Shown in pieces: positions 52,315-60,230 of a DNA stretch of 64,000 nt. Source of the stretch: Halictus rubicundus (Eukaryota; Arthropoda; Insecta; Hymenoptera; Halictidae); contig NW_027488565.1 in NCBI RefSeq assembly GCF_050948215.1, positions 806,001-870,000 on the forward strand, in the 5' to 3' direction. Numbering within the stretch: the stretch's first letter is position 1; every line of letters starts with the position of its first letter. Under the pieces are notes generated by a model. It saw only the letters and a program-made list of their open reading frames with translations. It searched no databases and had not been told where the DNA came from. Both the position numbers and the translations under genes were made by a program.

Positions 52315-55300
52315 ACCTCTCACATCCCATAGGACCCACTAAATTTTTGATAGACACGGGAGCAGAACCGAATTTAATAAAAAAGAGCCAAGTATCTAAT
52401 CTTCCTTTAAATAAAGCTGTGATCTTGAGACTAAGTGGTATCACGTCGCAAGTAGTGAAAACCCTCGGATCCTTAGGGATCCAAATATTTAACAAAACCC
52501 ACGAATTTCACGTCGTCCCTAACGACTTCCCTATACCATACTCTGCAATCCTAGGATCAGAGTTTTTAAAAAAGGCTAATGCCACTATCTCGTACCAAGA
52601 TCACTGCCTCTCGCTCGGCTCAATACGAATTCCCTTTGCCGATCCTCCAAAACATTTAATTCCCCCACGTAGCATCACCACGATCCCCGTTTTTATTAAA
52701 AATCCACACGTGAAAGTAGGTTTCATTCCCCGCTTGAAAGTCGGTCCAGGCATCTTCGCAGGAGAATGTGTAGTAAAAAACAATAATGGGCAAGCATTTA
52801 TTAAAATATTCAACACAAGGGATCAGGAGTTCAATGTGAGAATACCATGGCTGAATCTCGAGGAAATCGACGAAATAGAAAATCCCCCCAAACACAATTA
52901 TATAATTAACAAAGAAACCCCCAAAAAAATATTGCAAGTCAACACCTCGAGATCAGCAGGAATCTTCTCCCAAATTGACACAAACCACCTGAACGTTGAA
53001 GAGAAAGAGCACGTCCAAAAAATAATTTCAAAACATAATGATATTTTTTACTGCGAAGGTGACCAATTAACGGCAACTCAGCTAACCACACATCAAATCC
53101 ACACCACTGATAATATTCCGGTAAACCATAAACAATATAGATTTCCCCCTATCCACAGAGAAGAAATAAATAAACAAATAACAGAATTATTAGATAAGAA
53201 AATAATAGAACCATCATACTCTCCATACAATTCACCTCTGTGGATAGTCCCCAAAAAACCAGATTCTGCTGGAAACAAAAGATGGCGAATGGTCATCGAC
53301 TTTCGCCATTTAAATGAAAAGACGGTTGGAAACGCATATCCGCTCCCCAATATCACCGAAATATTGGATCAATTGGGAGGAGCTAAATATTTTAGCGTGC
53401 TGGACTTGGCTTCTGGCTTTCACCAGATACCAATGGACAAGAACGATGCTCAAAAGACCGCCTTTTCATCCCCGCATGGCCATTTTCAATTCCTTCGTAT
53501 GCCGTTTGGTCTAAAAAATGCACCGGCAACTTTTCAAAAACTAATGGATACAGTTTTAACTGGGTTACAAGGAACCGAGATGTTCGTATATATGGATGAT
53601 ATAGTCCTTTATTCAAGCTCATTACAAGAACATTCAATTAAATTTAACAAACTAGCCGAACGCATACGATACGCCAACCTTCACCTTCAACCTGAAAAAT
53701 GCAAATTCTTATGCAAAGAAGTGCATTATTTAGGACATATAATTTCTGAAAAAGGAATTAAACCCGATCCGAGCAAAATATCCGCCATCCAAAATTTCCC
53801 AACTCCTCGAACCCCGCGAAACATAAAACAATTTCTAGGCCTCAGCGGCTATTATCGCCGATTCATTCCCAATTTTTCCGGTCTAGCTAAACCACTGACC
53901 CTATTATTAAAAAAACAAATAAAATTCAATTGGCAAAATGAGCAGGAACAATCTTTTCGAGACCTGAAAGAAGCTCTTTGTAGCGAGCCGGTATTGCAAT
54001 ATCCAGATTTTAATCAAACATTTTTAGTTACTACCGATGCAGCTAACCATGCTATCGGGGGAGTCTTAAGCCAAGGGCAAATTGGGCAGGACCTTCCTAT
54101 CGCGTTTGCCTCTCGATCATTAAACCCTGCCGAGATCAATTACTCAACTATTGAAAAGGAACTTCTCGCAATAGTGTATTGCACTCAACATTTCCGCCCT
54201 TATCTATATGGGAAAAAATTCACTTTGATCACGGATCATCAACCCTTGGTCTGGCTCCACAAGGTTAGGGACCCTACATCCCGTCTCGTCCGCTGGCGAT
54301 TAAAGCTTGCGGAATTCGAATACGAAATCAAATATAAACCGGGCAAAGTCAATTACAACGCCGATGCGCTCTCCCGAAATCCTCCCTCACAAAACTTGAA
54401 GACCAGCCCCCAGGACGAAGAAGAACCTCAAGATTCCGAAGAACCCCCACAAACCCCCCAAAACCCTCCATCACCATCCTTAGGGCAGTGGCAGCCAATG
54501 GAGATTCCCCAAACCCCTGAAGAGGAACCTCAAGATTCCGAAGAACCCCCACAAATCCCCCAAAACCCTCCATCGCCATCCTTAGGGCAGTGGCAGCCAA
54601 TGGAGATTCCCCAAACCCCTGAAGAGGAACCTCAAGATCCCGAAGAACCCTCACAAACCCCCCAAAACCCTCCATCGCCATCCTTAGGGCAGTGGCAGCC
54701 AATGGAGATTCCCCAAACCCCTGAAGAGGAACCTCAAGATTCCGAAGAACCCCCACGAACCCCCCAGCCATCCTTAAGGCTTTGGCAAATCACAGAAACT
54801 CCACACAGCCCTCCAGAAGACCCCGAAGAACAAAATCACCCTGCCGAAGACTCCTCTGAGGACTCTGAAGAAGAAGAGATATTATCCTCGGGAGACGAAG
54901 AACATGGAAACATCTCTTCAAACATAATAGAAACACGAGACTGTCTTCATATGAGAAAGGACAATTTAGTGTATTTAATCACCTCTTCAGGAGAACCTTT
55001 CGATGAAGGAGCTCGCCAATTGCAGGACTTCGCAAAATTTCCCCTGCATAATAATTTGACCCTCGGAGAACCTAGCATCCGCATGTACAACAGGAAGAAA
55101 TATATAGGACTCCCAATCACGAAGGGACCTCAAAACCAAATAAGCAAACGAATGTTAGTAAAATGTTTCGAAAAATTACAAGAAATAATTTACGAAGAAA
55201 CAATTAGTTCGTTCTCAATCAGTAAACCAGCAAGGACGGACCAAGTAAATTGGCAACCGATATTAGAACAATTAGAAGACAAGATCTTGCACCTTCCAAT

Positions 55301-56390
55301 ACAGGTCACGGTCTGTCAAAATCTTGTAAAAATACCACCAATTTCGAAGAGAAATCAGATATTGGAAAGGTTTCATGCCTCGGCACCATCTGGCCACAAG
55401 GGCGTAACCAAAACACACGCAAGAATTAGGGAATACTTTTTCTGGGAAAATATGAAAAAGGATATCTCTACATACATACAGAATTGCCTAAACTGCCAAT
55501 TACGGAAGCTAGTAAGAGTAAAGAATAGACAACCAATGACTCTAACGGACACACCTGGAAGAGCATTCGATAAGGTATCAATAGACATGGTCGGACCACT
55601 ACCCGTTACCCGGAAAGGAAACAAATATCTCCTTACAATCCAGGATTTACTAACAAAGTACTCTTTGGCTATTCCATTATCAACTGGACTTTCAAACACC
55701 ATCAGCAGCGCATTTTTAAAACATTTCATCTACAGATTTGGAAGCCCAAAGTGCTTATTAACAGATCAAGGTCCAAACTTAACAAGCACAACAATTAAAA
55801 ATTTATTAAAAAGATTTAAAATCACACATATTCAAACCTCAGCATACCACCCACAGAGCAATGGATCGTTGGAAAGGGCCCACCATGTCCTAAAAGAATA
55901 CCTGAAGCAATATATTACAAACAAAAATCAATGGGATGATTGCACAGAGGCTGCTGTATTTTCATATAATACCAGTGTTCACGAGGGAACAAAATTCTCA
56001 CCTCACCATTTGGTGTTTGGAAATACGGCAAGACTACCATTTATACAAGACTTAATAAATGAAGACCCTGAGGAAACATATGAAGATTACCTCGTCCAAC
56101 ATATCAAGAATTTAAAGAAATTACAAATTCAAGCAAGAAACAACTTGATTGCAGCAAAAGAAAAATCAAAATATTATTATGACAAAAAAATACATCCGCA
56201 ACAATTAAAAGCAGGAGACAGCGTTTTTATACTTCTTCACGATAAGACCAAACTAGCACATCAATACTCCGGACCACATCTAGTATTAAAGATTTTACCC
56301 AAAAATAATATAAAGGTGCGAATCAAAGGAAAAATGAAGATAATCCACATGGACAGATGCCGCATCTCTAAAATTCAAGCGAAATTATAA
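52104..56390 (+). CDS. pol: Pol polyprotein: protease, reverse transcriptase, RNase H, integrase
   Basis: Pol is probably made as Gag-Pol by -1 frameshifting. The frame opens after a TAA at 52101 and has no convincing ATG near its start. Residues are counted from the codon at 52116. The protease active site is D-T-G at 80-82. Reverse transcriptase has the W-R-M-V-I-D-F-R and F-L-R-M-P-F-G-L motifs and YMDD at 492-495. RNase H has D641, E682 and D707. A proline/glutamate repeat linker at about 770-885 is followed by a second linker region before integrase. The integrase zinc domain is H1087, H1094, C1124, C1127, and its D,D35E triad is D1157, D1217, E1253. A GPY/F-like tail (S-G-P-H-L-V) closes the protein, which ends H-M-D-R-C-R-I-S-K without a chromodomain. 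All catalytic residues are present and no frameshift or stop is seen. The RNase H linker repeat is unusual. Confidence 0.95.
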   Translation, partial: LAEKLQLLQPAWSHSYRVFQKPSKSSLNFGKRKQTPADGRPARGNNRASYLPNLLRTYHIRGTFDSVVELDLSHPIGPTKFLIDTGAEPNLIKKSQVSNLPLNKAVILRLSGITSQVVKTLGSLGIQIFNKTHEFHVVPNDFPIPYSAILGSEFLKKANATISYQDHCLSLGSIRIPFADPPKHLIPPRSITTIPVFIKNPHVKVGFIPRLKVGPGIFAGECVVKNNNGQAFIKIFNTRDQEFNVRIPWLNLEEIDEIENPPKHNYIINKETPKKILQVNTSRSAGIFSQIDTNHLNVEEKEHVQKIISKHNDIFYCEGDQLTATQLTTHQIHTTDNIPVNHKQYRFPPIHREEINKQITELLDKKIIEPSYSPYNSPLWIVPKKPDSAGNKRWRMVIDFRHLNEKTVGNAYPLPNITEILDQLGGAKYFSVLDLASGFHQIPMDKNDAQKTAFSSPHGHFQFLRMPFGLKNAPATFQKLMDTVLTGLQGTEMFVYMDDIVLYSSSLQEHSIKFNKLAERIRYANLHLQPEKCKFLCKEVHYLGHIISEKGIKPDPSKISAIQNFPTPRTPRNIKQFLGLSGYYRRFIPNFSGLAKPLTLLLKKQIKFNWQNEQEQSFRDLKEALCSEPVLQYPDFNQTFLVTTDAANHAIGGVLSQGQIGQDLPIAFASRSLNPAEINYSTIEKELLAIVYCTQHFRPYLYGKKFTLITDHQPLVWLHKVRDPTSRLVRWRLKLAEFEYEIKYKPGKVNYNADALSRNPPSQNLKTSPQDEEEPQDSEEPPQTPQNPPSPSLGQWQPMEIPQTPEEEPQDSEEPPQIPQNPPSPSLGQWQPMEIPQTPEEEPQDPEEPSQTPQNPPSPSLGQWQPMEIPQTPEEEPQDSEEPPRTPQPSLRLWQITETPHSPPEDPEEQNHPAEDSSEDSEEEEILSSGDEEHGNISSNIIETRDCLHMRKDNLVYLITSSGEPFDEGARQLQDFAKFPLHNNLTLGEPSIRMYNRKKYIGLPITKGPQNQISKRMLVKCFEKLQEIIYEETISSFSISKPARTDQVNWQPILEQLEDKILHLPIQVTVCQNLVKIPPISKRNQILERFHASAPSGHKGVTKTHARIREYFFWENMKKDISTYIQNCLNCQLRKLVRVKNRQPMTLTDTPGRAFDKVSIDMVGPLPVTRKGNKYLLTIQDLLTKYSLAIPLSTGLSNTISSAFLKHFIYRFGSPKCLLTDQGPNLTSTTIKNLLKRFKITHIQTSAYHPQSNGSLERAHHVLKEYLKQYITNKNQWDDCTEAAVFSYNTSVHEGTKFSPHHLVFGNTARLPFIQDLINEDPEETYEDYLVQHIKNLKKLQIQARNNLIAAKEKSKYYYDKKIHPQQLKAGDSVFILLHDKTKLAHQYSGPHLVLKILPKNNIKVRIKGKMKIIHMDRCRISKIQAKL
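52161..52167 (+). promoter_or_regulatory. Candidate -1 frameshift site (C AAA AAC)
   Basis: Pol is in the -1 frame relative to gag and is open only from 52104, so the shift must fall between 52104 and 52314. In the gag frame C-AAA-AAC immediately follows the zinc knuckle and resembles the efficient A-AAA-AAC heptamer except at the first base. A second, weaker candidate is A-GGG-GGA at 52230-52236. Neither is a perfect X-XXY-YYZ heptamer. A downstream pseudoknot could not be assessed by eye. Confidence 0.4.
54423..54770 (+). repeat. 102-bp in-frame minisatellite in pol (34-aa acidic/proline repeat)
   Basis: Copies start at 54423, 54525, 54627 and 54729, exactly 102 bp apart. Three are full and the fourth is cut short after about 40 bases. 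Each unit codes 34 residues of the type E-P-Q-D-S-E-E-P-P-Q-T-P-Q ... G-Q-W-Q-P-M-E-I-P-Q-T-P-E-E. Only a few bases differ between copies (Thr/Ile, Ser/Pro, Pro/Ser), so amplification was recent. A multiple of three keeps pol open. It lies between RNase H and integrase and is followed by another acidic, Ser/Glu-rich stretch to about 54900. Confidence 0.95.
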
Positions 56391-56402
56391 CACACACAAA
56401 AA

Positions 56403-56433
56403 AAAAAATGAGATTTTTCAAATCTCATTTTTT
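56403..56433 (+). promoter_or_regulatory. Perfect 14-bp stem-loop between pol and the polypurine tract
   Basis: AAAAAATGAGATTT (56403-56416) and AAATCTCATTTTTT (56420-56433) are perfect inverted copies with a TTC loop. The structure begins 12 bases after the pol stop and ends four bases before the polypurine tract. Possible roles are RNA 3' processing, stability or positioning of plus-strand priming. It also resembles a bacterial-type terminator in form, but the context is eukaryotic so that reading is rejected. Confidence 0.75.
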
Positions 56434-56437
56434 CCAT

Positions 56438-56447
56438 AGGGGGAAGG
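56438..56447 (+). promoter_or_regulatory. Polypurine tract (AGGGGGAAGG)
   Basis: AGGGGGAAGG directly abuts the TG of the 3' LTR, as expected for the RNase H-resistant primer of plus-strand synthesis. Confidence 0.88.
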
Positions 56448-56661
56448 TGTCACGTTCCCATGCAAGGGAACGCGACGCTCCCGGCTCACGCTTAACGCGT
56501 TTAGCGGGAGCTGCCCCCACCACAGAACGTACTCGTCGCGAGGTGGCCACCTGCGAAGGAGCTCGCCACCATACAAACAAAAACACAATCGAAAACAAAA
56601 CTAAGTAAGAAGATTTCCTAGAAAAATCCAAAAATAGATACAAATATGGAGGAAACGGCCG

Positions 56662-56669
56662 TATAAATA
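56662..56669 (+). promoter_or_regulatory. TATA box in 3' LTR
   Basis: This is the identical copy of the 5' LTR TATAAATA. If it is used, transcripts would run through the 97-codon ORF copy and possibly into the satellite. Confidence 0.6.
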
Positions 56670-56839
56670 CGAGTGGCAAAGAGCCACTCGCGCTCAGATT
56701 CCTCCAGACCCTTCGAAGGTGCGGTCCTTGCCAGCACCTTCCAAAATCCACCAGAAGGTGCGGTCTTCGCCAGCACCTCCTGGCTAACTACCTATAATTC
56801 CCGCAATACTCCATATAACTAATAAAGTCCTTTTTTTAG

Positions 56840-57133
56840 ATGTGTAAGTCGCGTAAGACTAAGCGGGGAGGAAGGAAACACCAGTTAAAAAAACTAACAA
56901 AGGCATTATATCAACACGTAGAACCCCCAGAAAACTTTGATGATTATTTCCGGCCCGCATGGAAATTAATCCCAATAACATTTTCGGAGCCTATACCATG
57001 GAAGCTGATCCCCACGCCGTCCCCTGTCCTAGCTTCTCCCCCCACCGACGTGCATCTAGCCTATGATCCACGCGTAATAAATTTTATAATAAGCGATAAT
57101 ACCTTACCTACATTAATATCACCTATTATTTAA
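56840..57133 (+). CDS. Small basic protein ORF inside the 3' LTR (97 aa)
   Basis: This is an identical copy of the 97-codon ORF at 50569-50862. Its presence here follows from LTR duplication. It lies downstream of the TATAAATA at 56662 and upstream of the AATAAA at 57304, so in principle the 3' LTR alone could express it. Function is unknown. Confidence 0.4.
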   Translation: MCKSRKTKRGGRKHQLKKLTKALYQHVEPPENFDDYFRPAWKLIPITFSEPIPWKLIPTPSPVLASPPTDVHLAYDPRVINFIISDNTLPTLISPII

Positions 57134-57338
57134 GCACACATACACATTAACACTTCTTTTATAAACACGAACATTCACGCACACACTACACACACATTTG
57201 TATATATAAAACAGTTTCTTCTTCTTAATATACATATTTTATTTATCAACTAACAGTTTTTCTTTCCTTTTTTCCCTATAAGCTCACCTCCTTCTCCCTG
57301 CGAAATAAACCCCGAAACTCCGTAATTAAAACGTAACA

Positions 57339-57342
57339 ATAG
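57339..57342. repeat. Target site duplication ATAG (right)
   Basis: This is the right-hand partner of ATAG at 50173-50176. A 4-bp duplication is usual for several Ty3/gypsy integrases. Confidence 0.8.
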
Positions 57343-57799
57343 GATAGAAGATAGGATAGGATAGAGGATACGATAGGATAGAGGATAGGATAGGACAGAG
57401 GATAGGATAGTATAGAGGATAGGATATTATGGAGGATAGGATAGGATAGAGGATAGGATAGAGGATTGGATAGCATAGAGGATAGGAGTCGATAGAGGAT
57501 AGGACAGGATAGAGGATAGGATAGGATAGAGGATATGATAGGATAGAGGACTGGATAGGATAGAGGATAGGATGGGATAGAGGACAGGATAGGATAGAGG
57601 ATAGGATAGGATAGAGAATAGGATAGGATAGAGGATAGGATAGGATAGAGGATAGGATAGGATAGAGGATAGGATAGGATAGAGGATAGGATAGGATAGA
57701 GGATAGGATAGGATAGAGGATAGGATAGGATAGAGGATTATATAGGATAGAGGATGTGATAGGATAGAGGATAGGATAGGATAGAGGATAGGATAGGAT

Positions 57800-60230
57800 A
57801 GATGATATTATAGGAAAGAGGATAGGATATGATAGAGGATACGATAGTATAGAGGATAGGATAGGATAGAGGATAGGATAGGATAGAGGATAGGATAGGA
57901 TAGAGGATAGGATAGGATAGAGAATAGGATAGGATAGAGGATAGGATAGGATAGAGGATAGGATAGGATAGAGGATAGGATAGGATAGAGGATAGGATAG
58001 GATAGAGGATAGGATAGGATAGAGGATAGGATAGGATAGAGGATAGGATAGGATAGAAGATAGGATAGGATAGAGGATATGATTGAATTGAGGATAGGAT
58101 ATGATAGAGGATAGGATAGGATACAGGATCTGATAGGATAGAGGATAGGATAGGAAAGAGGACAGGATAGGATACAGGATACGATATTATAGAGGATACG
58201 ATATTATAGAGGATACGATAGTATAGACGATAGGATAGGATAGAGGATAGGATAGGATAGAGGATTGGATAGGATAGAGGATAGGATGGGATAGACGATA
58301 GGATAGGATAGAGGATAGGATAGGATAGAGGATAGGATAGGATAGAGGATAGGACAGGATAGAGGATAGGATAGGATAGAGGATATGATAGGATAGAGGA
58401 CTGGATAGGATAGAGGATAGGATGGGATAGAGGACAGGATAGGATACAGGATACGATATTATAGAGGATACGATATTATGGAGGATAGGATAGGATAGAG
58501 GATAGGATAGAGGATTGGATAGAGGATAGGATAGGATATAGGATAGGATAGGATAGAGGATAGGATAGGATAGAGGATAGGATAGGATAGAGGATTGGAT
58601 AGGATAGAGGATAGGATAGGATAGAGGATAAGATAGGATACAGGATACGATACTATAGATAATAGGATATTATAGAGGATAGGATAGGATAAAGGATAGG
58701 GTAGGATAGACGATATTATAGGAAAGAGGATAGGATATGAGAGAGGATACGATATTATAGGAAAGAGGATAGGATATGATAGAGGATACGATATTATAGA
58801 GGATAGGATAGGATAGAGGATAACATAGGGGATTGGATAGGATAGAGGATAGGATAGGATTGATGATAGGATAGGAAAGAGGACAGGATAGGATACAGGA
58901 TACTATATTATAGAGGATACGATATTATAGAGGATACGATAGTATAGAGGATAGGATAGGATAGAGGATAGGATAGGATAGAGGATAGGATAGGATAGAG
59001 GATAGGATAGGATAGAGGATAGGATAGGATAGAGGATAGGATAGGATAGAGGATAGGATAGGATAGAGGGTAGGATAGGATAGAGGATTGGATAGGATAG
59101 AGGATGCGATAGGATAGAGGATAGGATAGGATTGAGGATAGGATAGGACAGAGGATAAGATAGGATACAGGATACGATATTATAGAGGATAGGATAGGAT
59201 AGAGGATAGATAGGATAAAGGATAGGATAGGATAGTGGATATGATAGGATAGAGGATAGGGTAGGATAGAGGATAGGATACGATAGAGGATAGGATATGA
59301 TAGAGGATAGGATAGAGGATAGGATAGGAAAGAGGACAGGATAGGATACAGGATACGATATTATAGAGGATACGATATTATAGAGGATATGATAGGATAT
59401 ACGATAGGATAGGATAGAGGATAGGGTAGGATAGAGGATTGGATAGGATAGAGGATAGGATGGGATAGACGATAGGATAGGATAGAGGATAGGATAGGAT
59501 AGAGGATAGGATAGGATAGAGGATATGATAGGATATAGTATAGGATAGGAAAGAGGACAGGATAGGATACAGGATACGATATTATAGAGGATACGATATT
59601 ATAGAGGATAGGATAGGATAGAGGATAGGATAGGATATAGGATAGGATAGGATAGAGGATAGGATAGGATAGAGGATAGGATAGGATAGAGGATTGGATA
59701 GGATAGAGGATGTGATAGGATAGAGGATAGGATAGGATAGAGGATAGGATAGGATAGATGATATTATAGGAAAGAGGATAGGATATGATAGAGGATACGA
59801 TAGTATAGAGGATAGGATAGGATAGAGGATAGGATAGGATAGAGGATAGGATAGGATAGAGGATAGGATAGGATAGAGGATAGGATAGGATAGAGGATAG
59901 GATAGGATAGAGGATAGGATAGGATAGAGGATAGGATAGGATAGAAGATAGGATAGGATAGAGGATACGATAGGATAGAGGATATGATTGAATTGAGGAT
60001 AGGATATGATAGAGGATAGGATAGGATACAGGATCTGATAGGATAGAGGATAGGATAGGAAAGAGGACAGGATAGGATACAGGATACGATATTATAGAGG
60101 ATACGATATTATAGAGGATACGATAGTATAGACGATAGGATAGGATAGAGGATAGGATAGGATAGAGGATTGGATAGGATAGAGGATAGGATGGGATAGA
60201 CGATAGGATAGGATAGAGGATAGGATAGGA
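57800..60230. repeat. 1905-bp direct repeat in right satellite block
   Basis: GATTGAATTG with the following CAGGATCTGATAGG occurs at 58081 and again at 59986, an offset of 1905 bp. The flanking order is shared: GATGATATTATAGG upstream, then ACGATAGTATAGACG downstream. These variants were not seen left of the retrotransposon, so this duplication is private to the right flank within this window. Confidence 0.75.

Larger units (their letters stand above)
50177..57338 (+). mobile_element. Full-length Ty3/gypsy LTR retrotransposon
   Basis: The element is 7162 bp with two 891-bp LTRs, 5'-TG...CA-3' ends, a primer-binding site, gag, pol, a polypurine tract and a 4-bp ATAG target duplication. The domain order in pol is protease, reverse transcriptase, RNase H, integrase. 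Integrase last is the Ty3/gypsy (Metaviridae) order, as opposed to copia. There is no env: only 57 bp separate the pol stop from the 3' LTR. No chromodomain follows the integrase. The LTRs read as identical over 891 bp and both reading frames are intact, so insertion looks recent and the copy may still be active. The base composition is entirely unlike the satellite around it. An arthropod host is an inference. Confidence 0.96.
56448..57338 (+). repeat. 3' LTR (891 bp)
   Basis: It is the same sequence as the 5' LTR and is bounded upstream by the polypurine tract and downstream by ATAG and satellite. It would supply the poly(A) site for the genomic transcript. Its promoter, if active, would read outward into the G-rich strand of the satellite. 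Confidence 0.96.

Noticed and set aside
52082..52342. 86-codon plus-strand ORF in the third frame of the gag/pol overlap
   Set aside because: It overlaps both gag and pol and has no recognisable domain. Gag and pol frames carry the zinc knuckle and protease motifs.
54349..54771. 140-codon antisense ORF over the pol minisatellite
   Set aside because: It is a shadow of the 102-bp repeat in pol. The sense frame carries the catalytic domains on both sides.
56403..56433. Rho-independent bacterial terminator
   Set aside because: The hairpin with a T run has the right look but is AT-rich and sits in a eukaryotic retrotransposon next to the polypurine tract.
56391..56447. An env gene or chromodomain downstream of integrase
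   Set aside because: Only 57 bp lie between the pol stop and the 3' LTR, filled by a hairpin and the polypurine tract.
50177..57338. Copia-type element or endogenous retrovirus
   Set aside because: Integrase follows RNase H, there is no env, and the primer-binding site and 4-bp duplication fit Ty3/gypsy.
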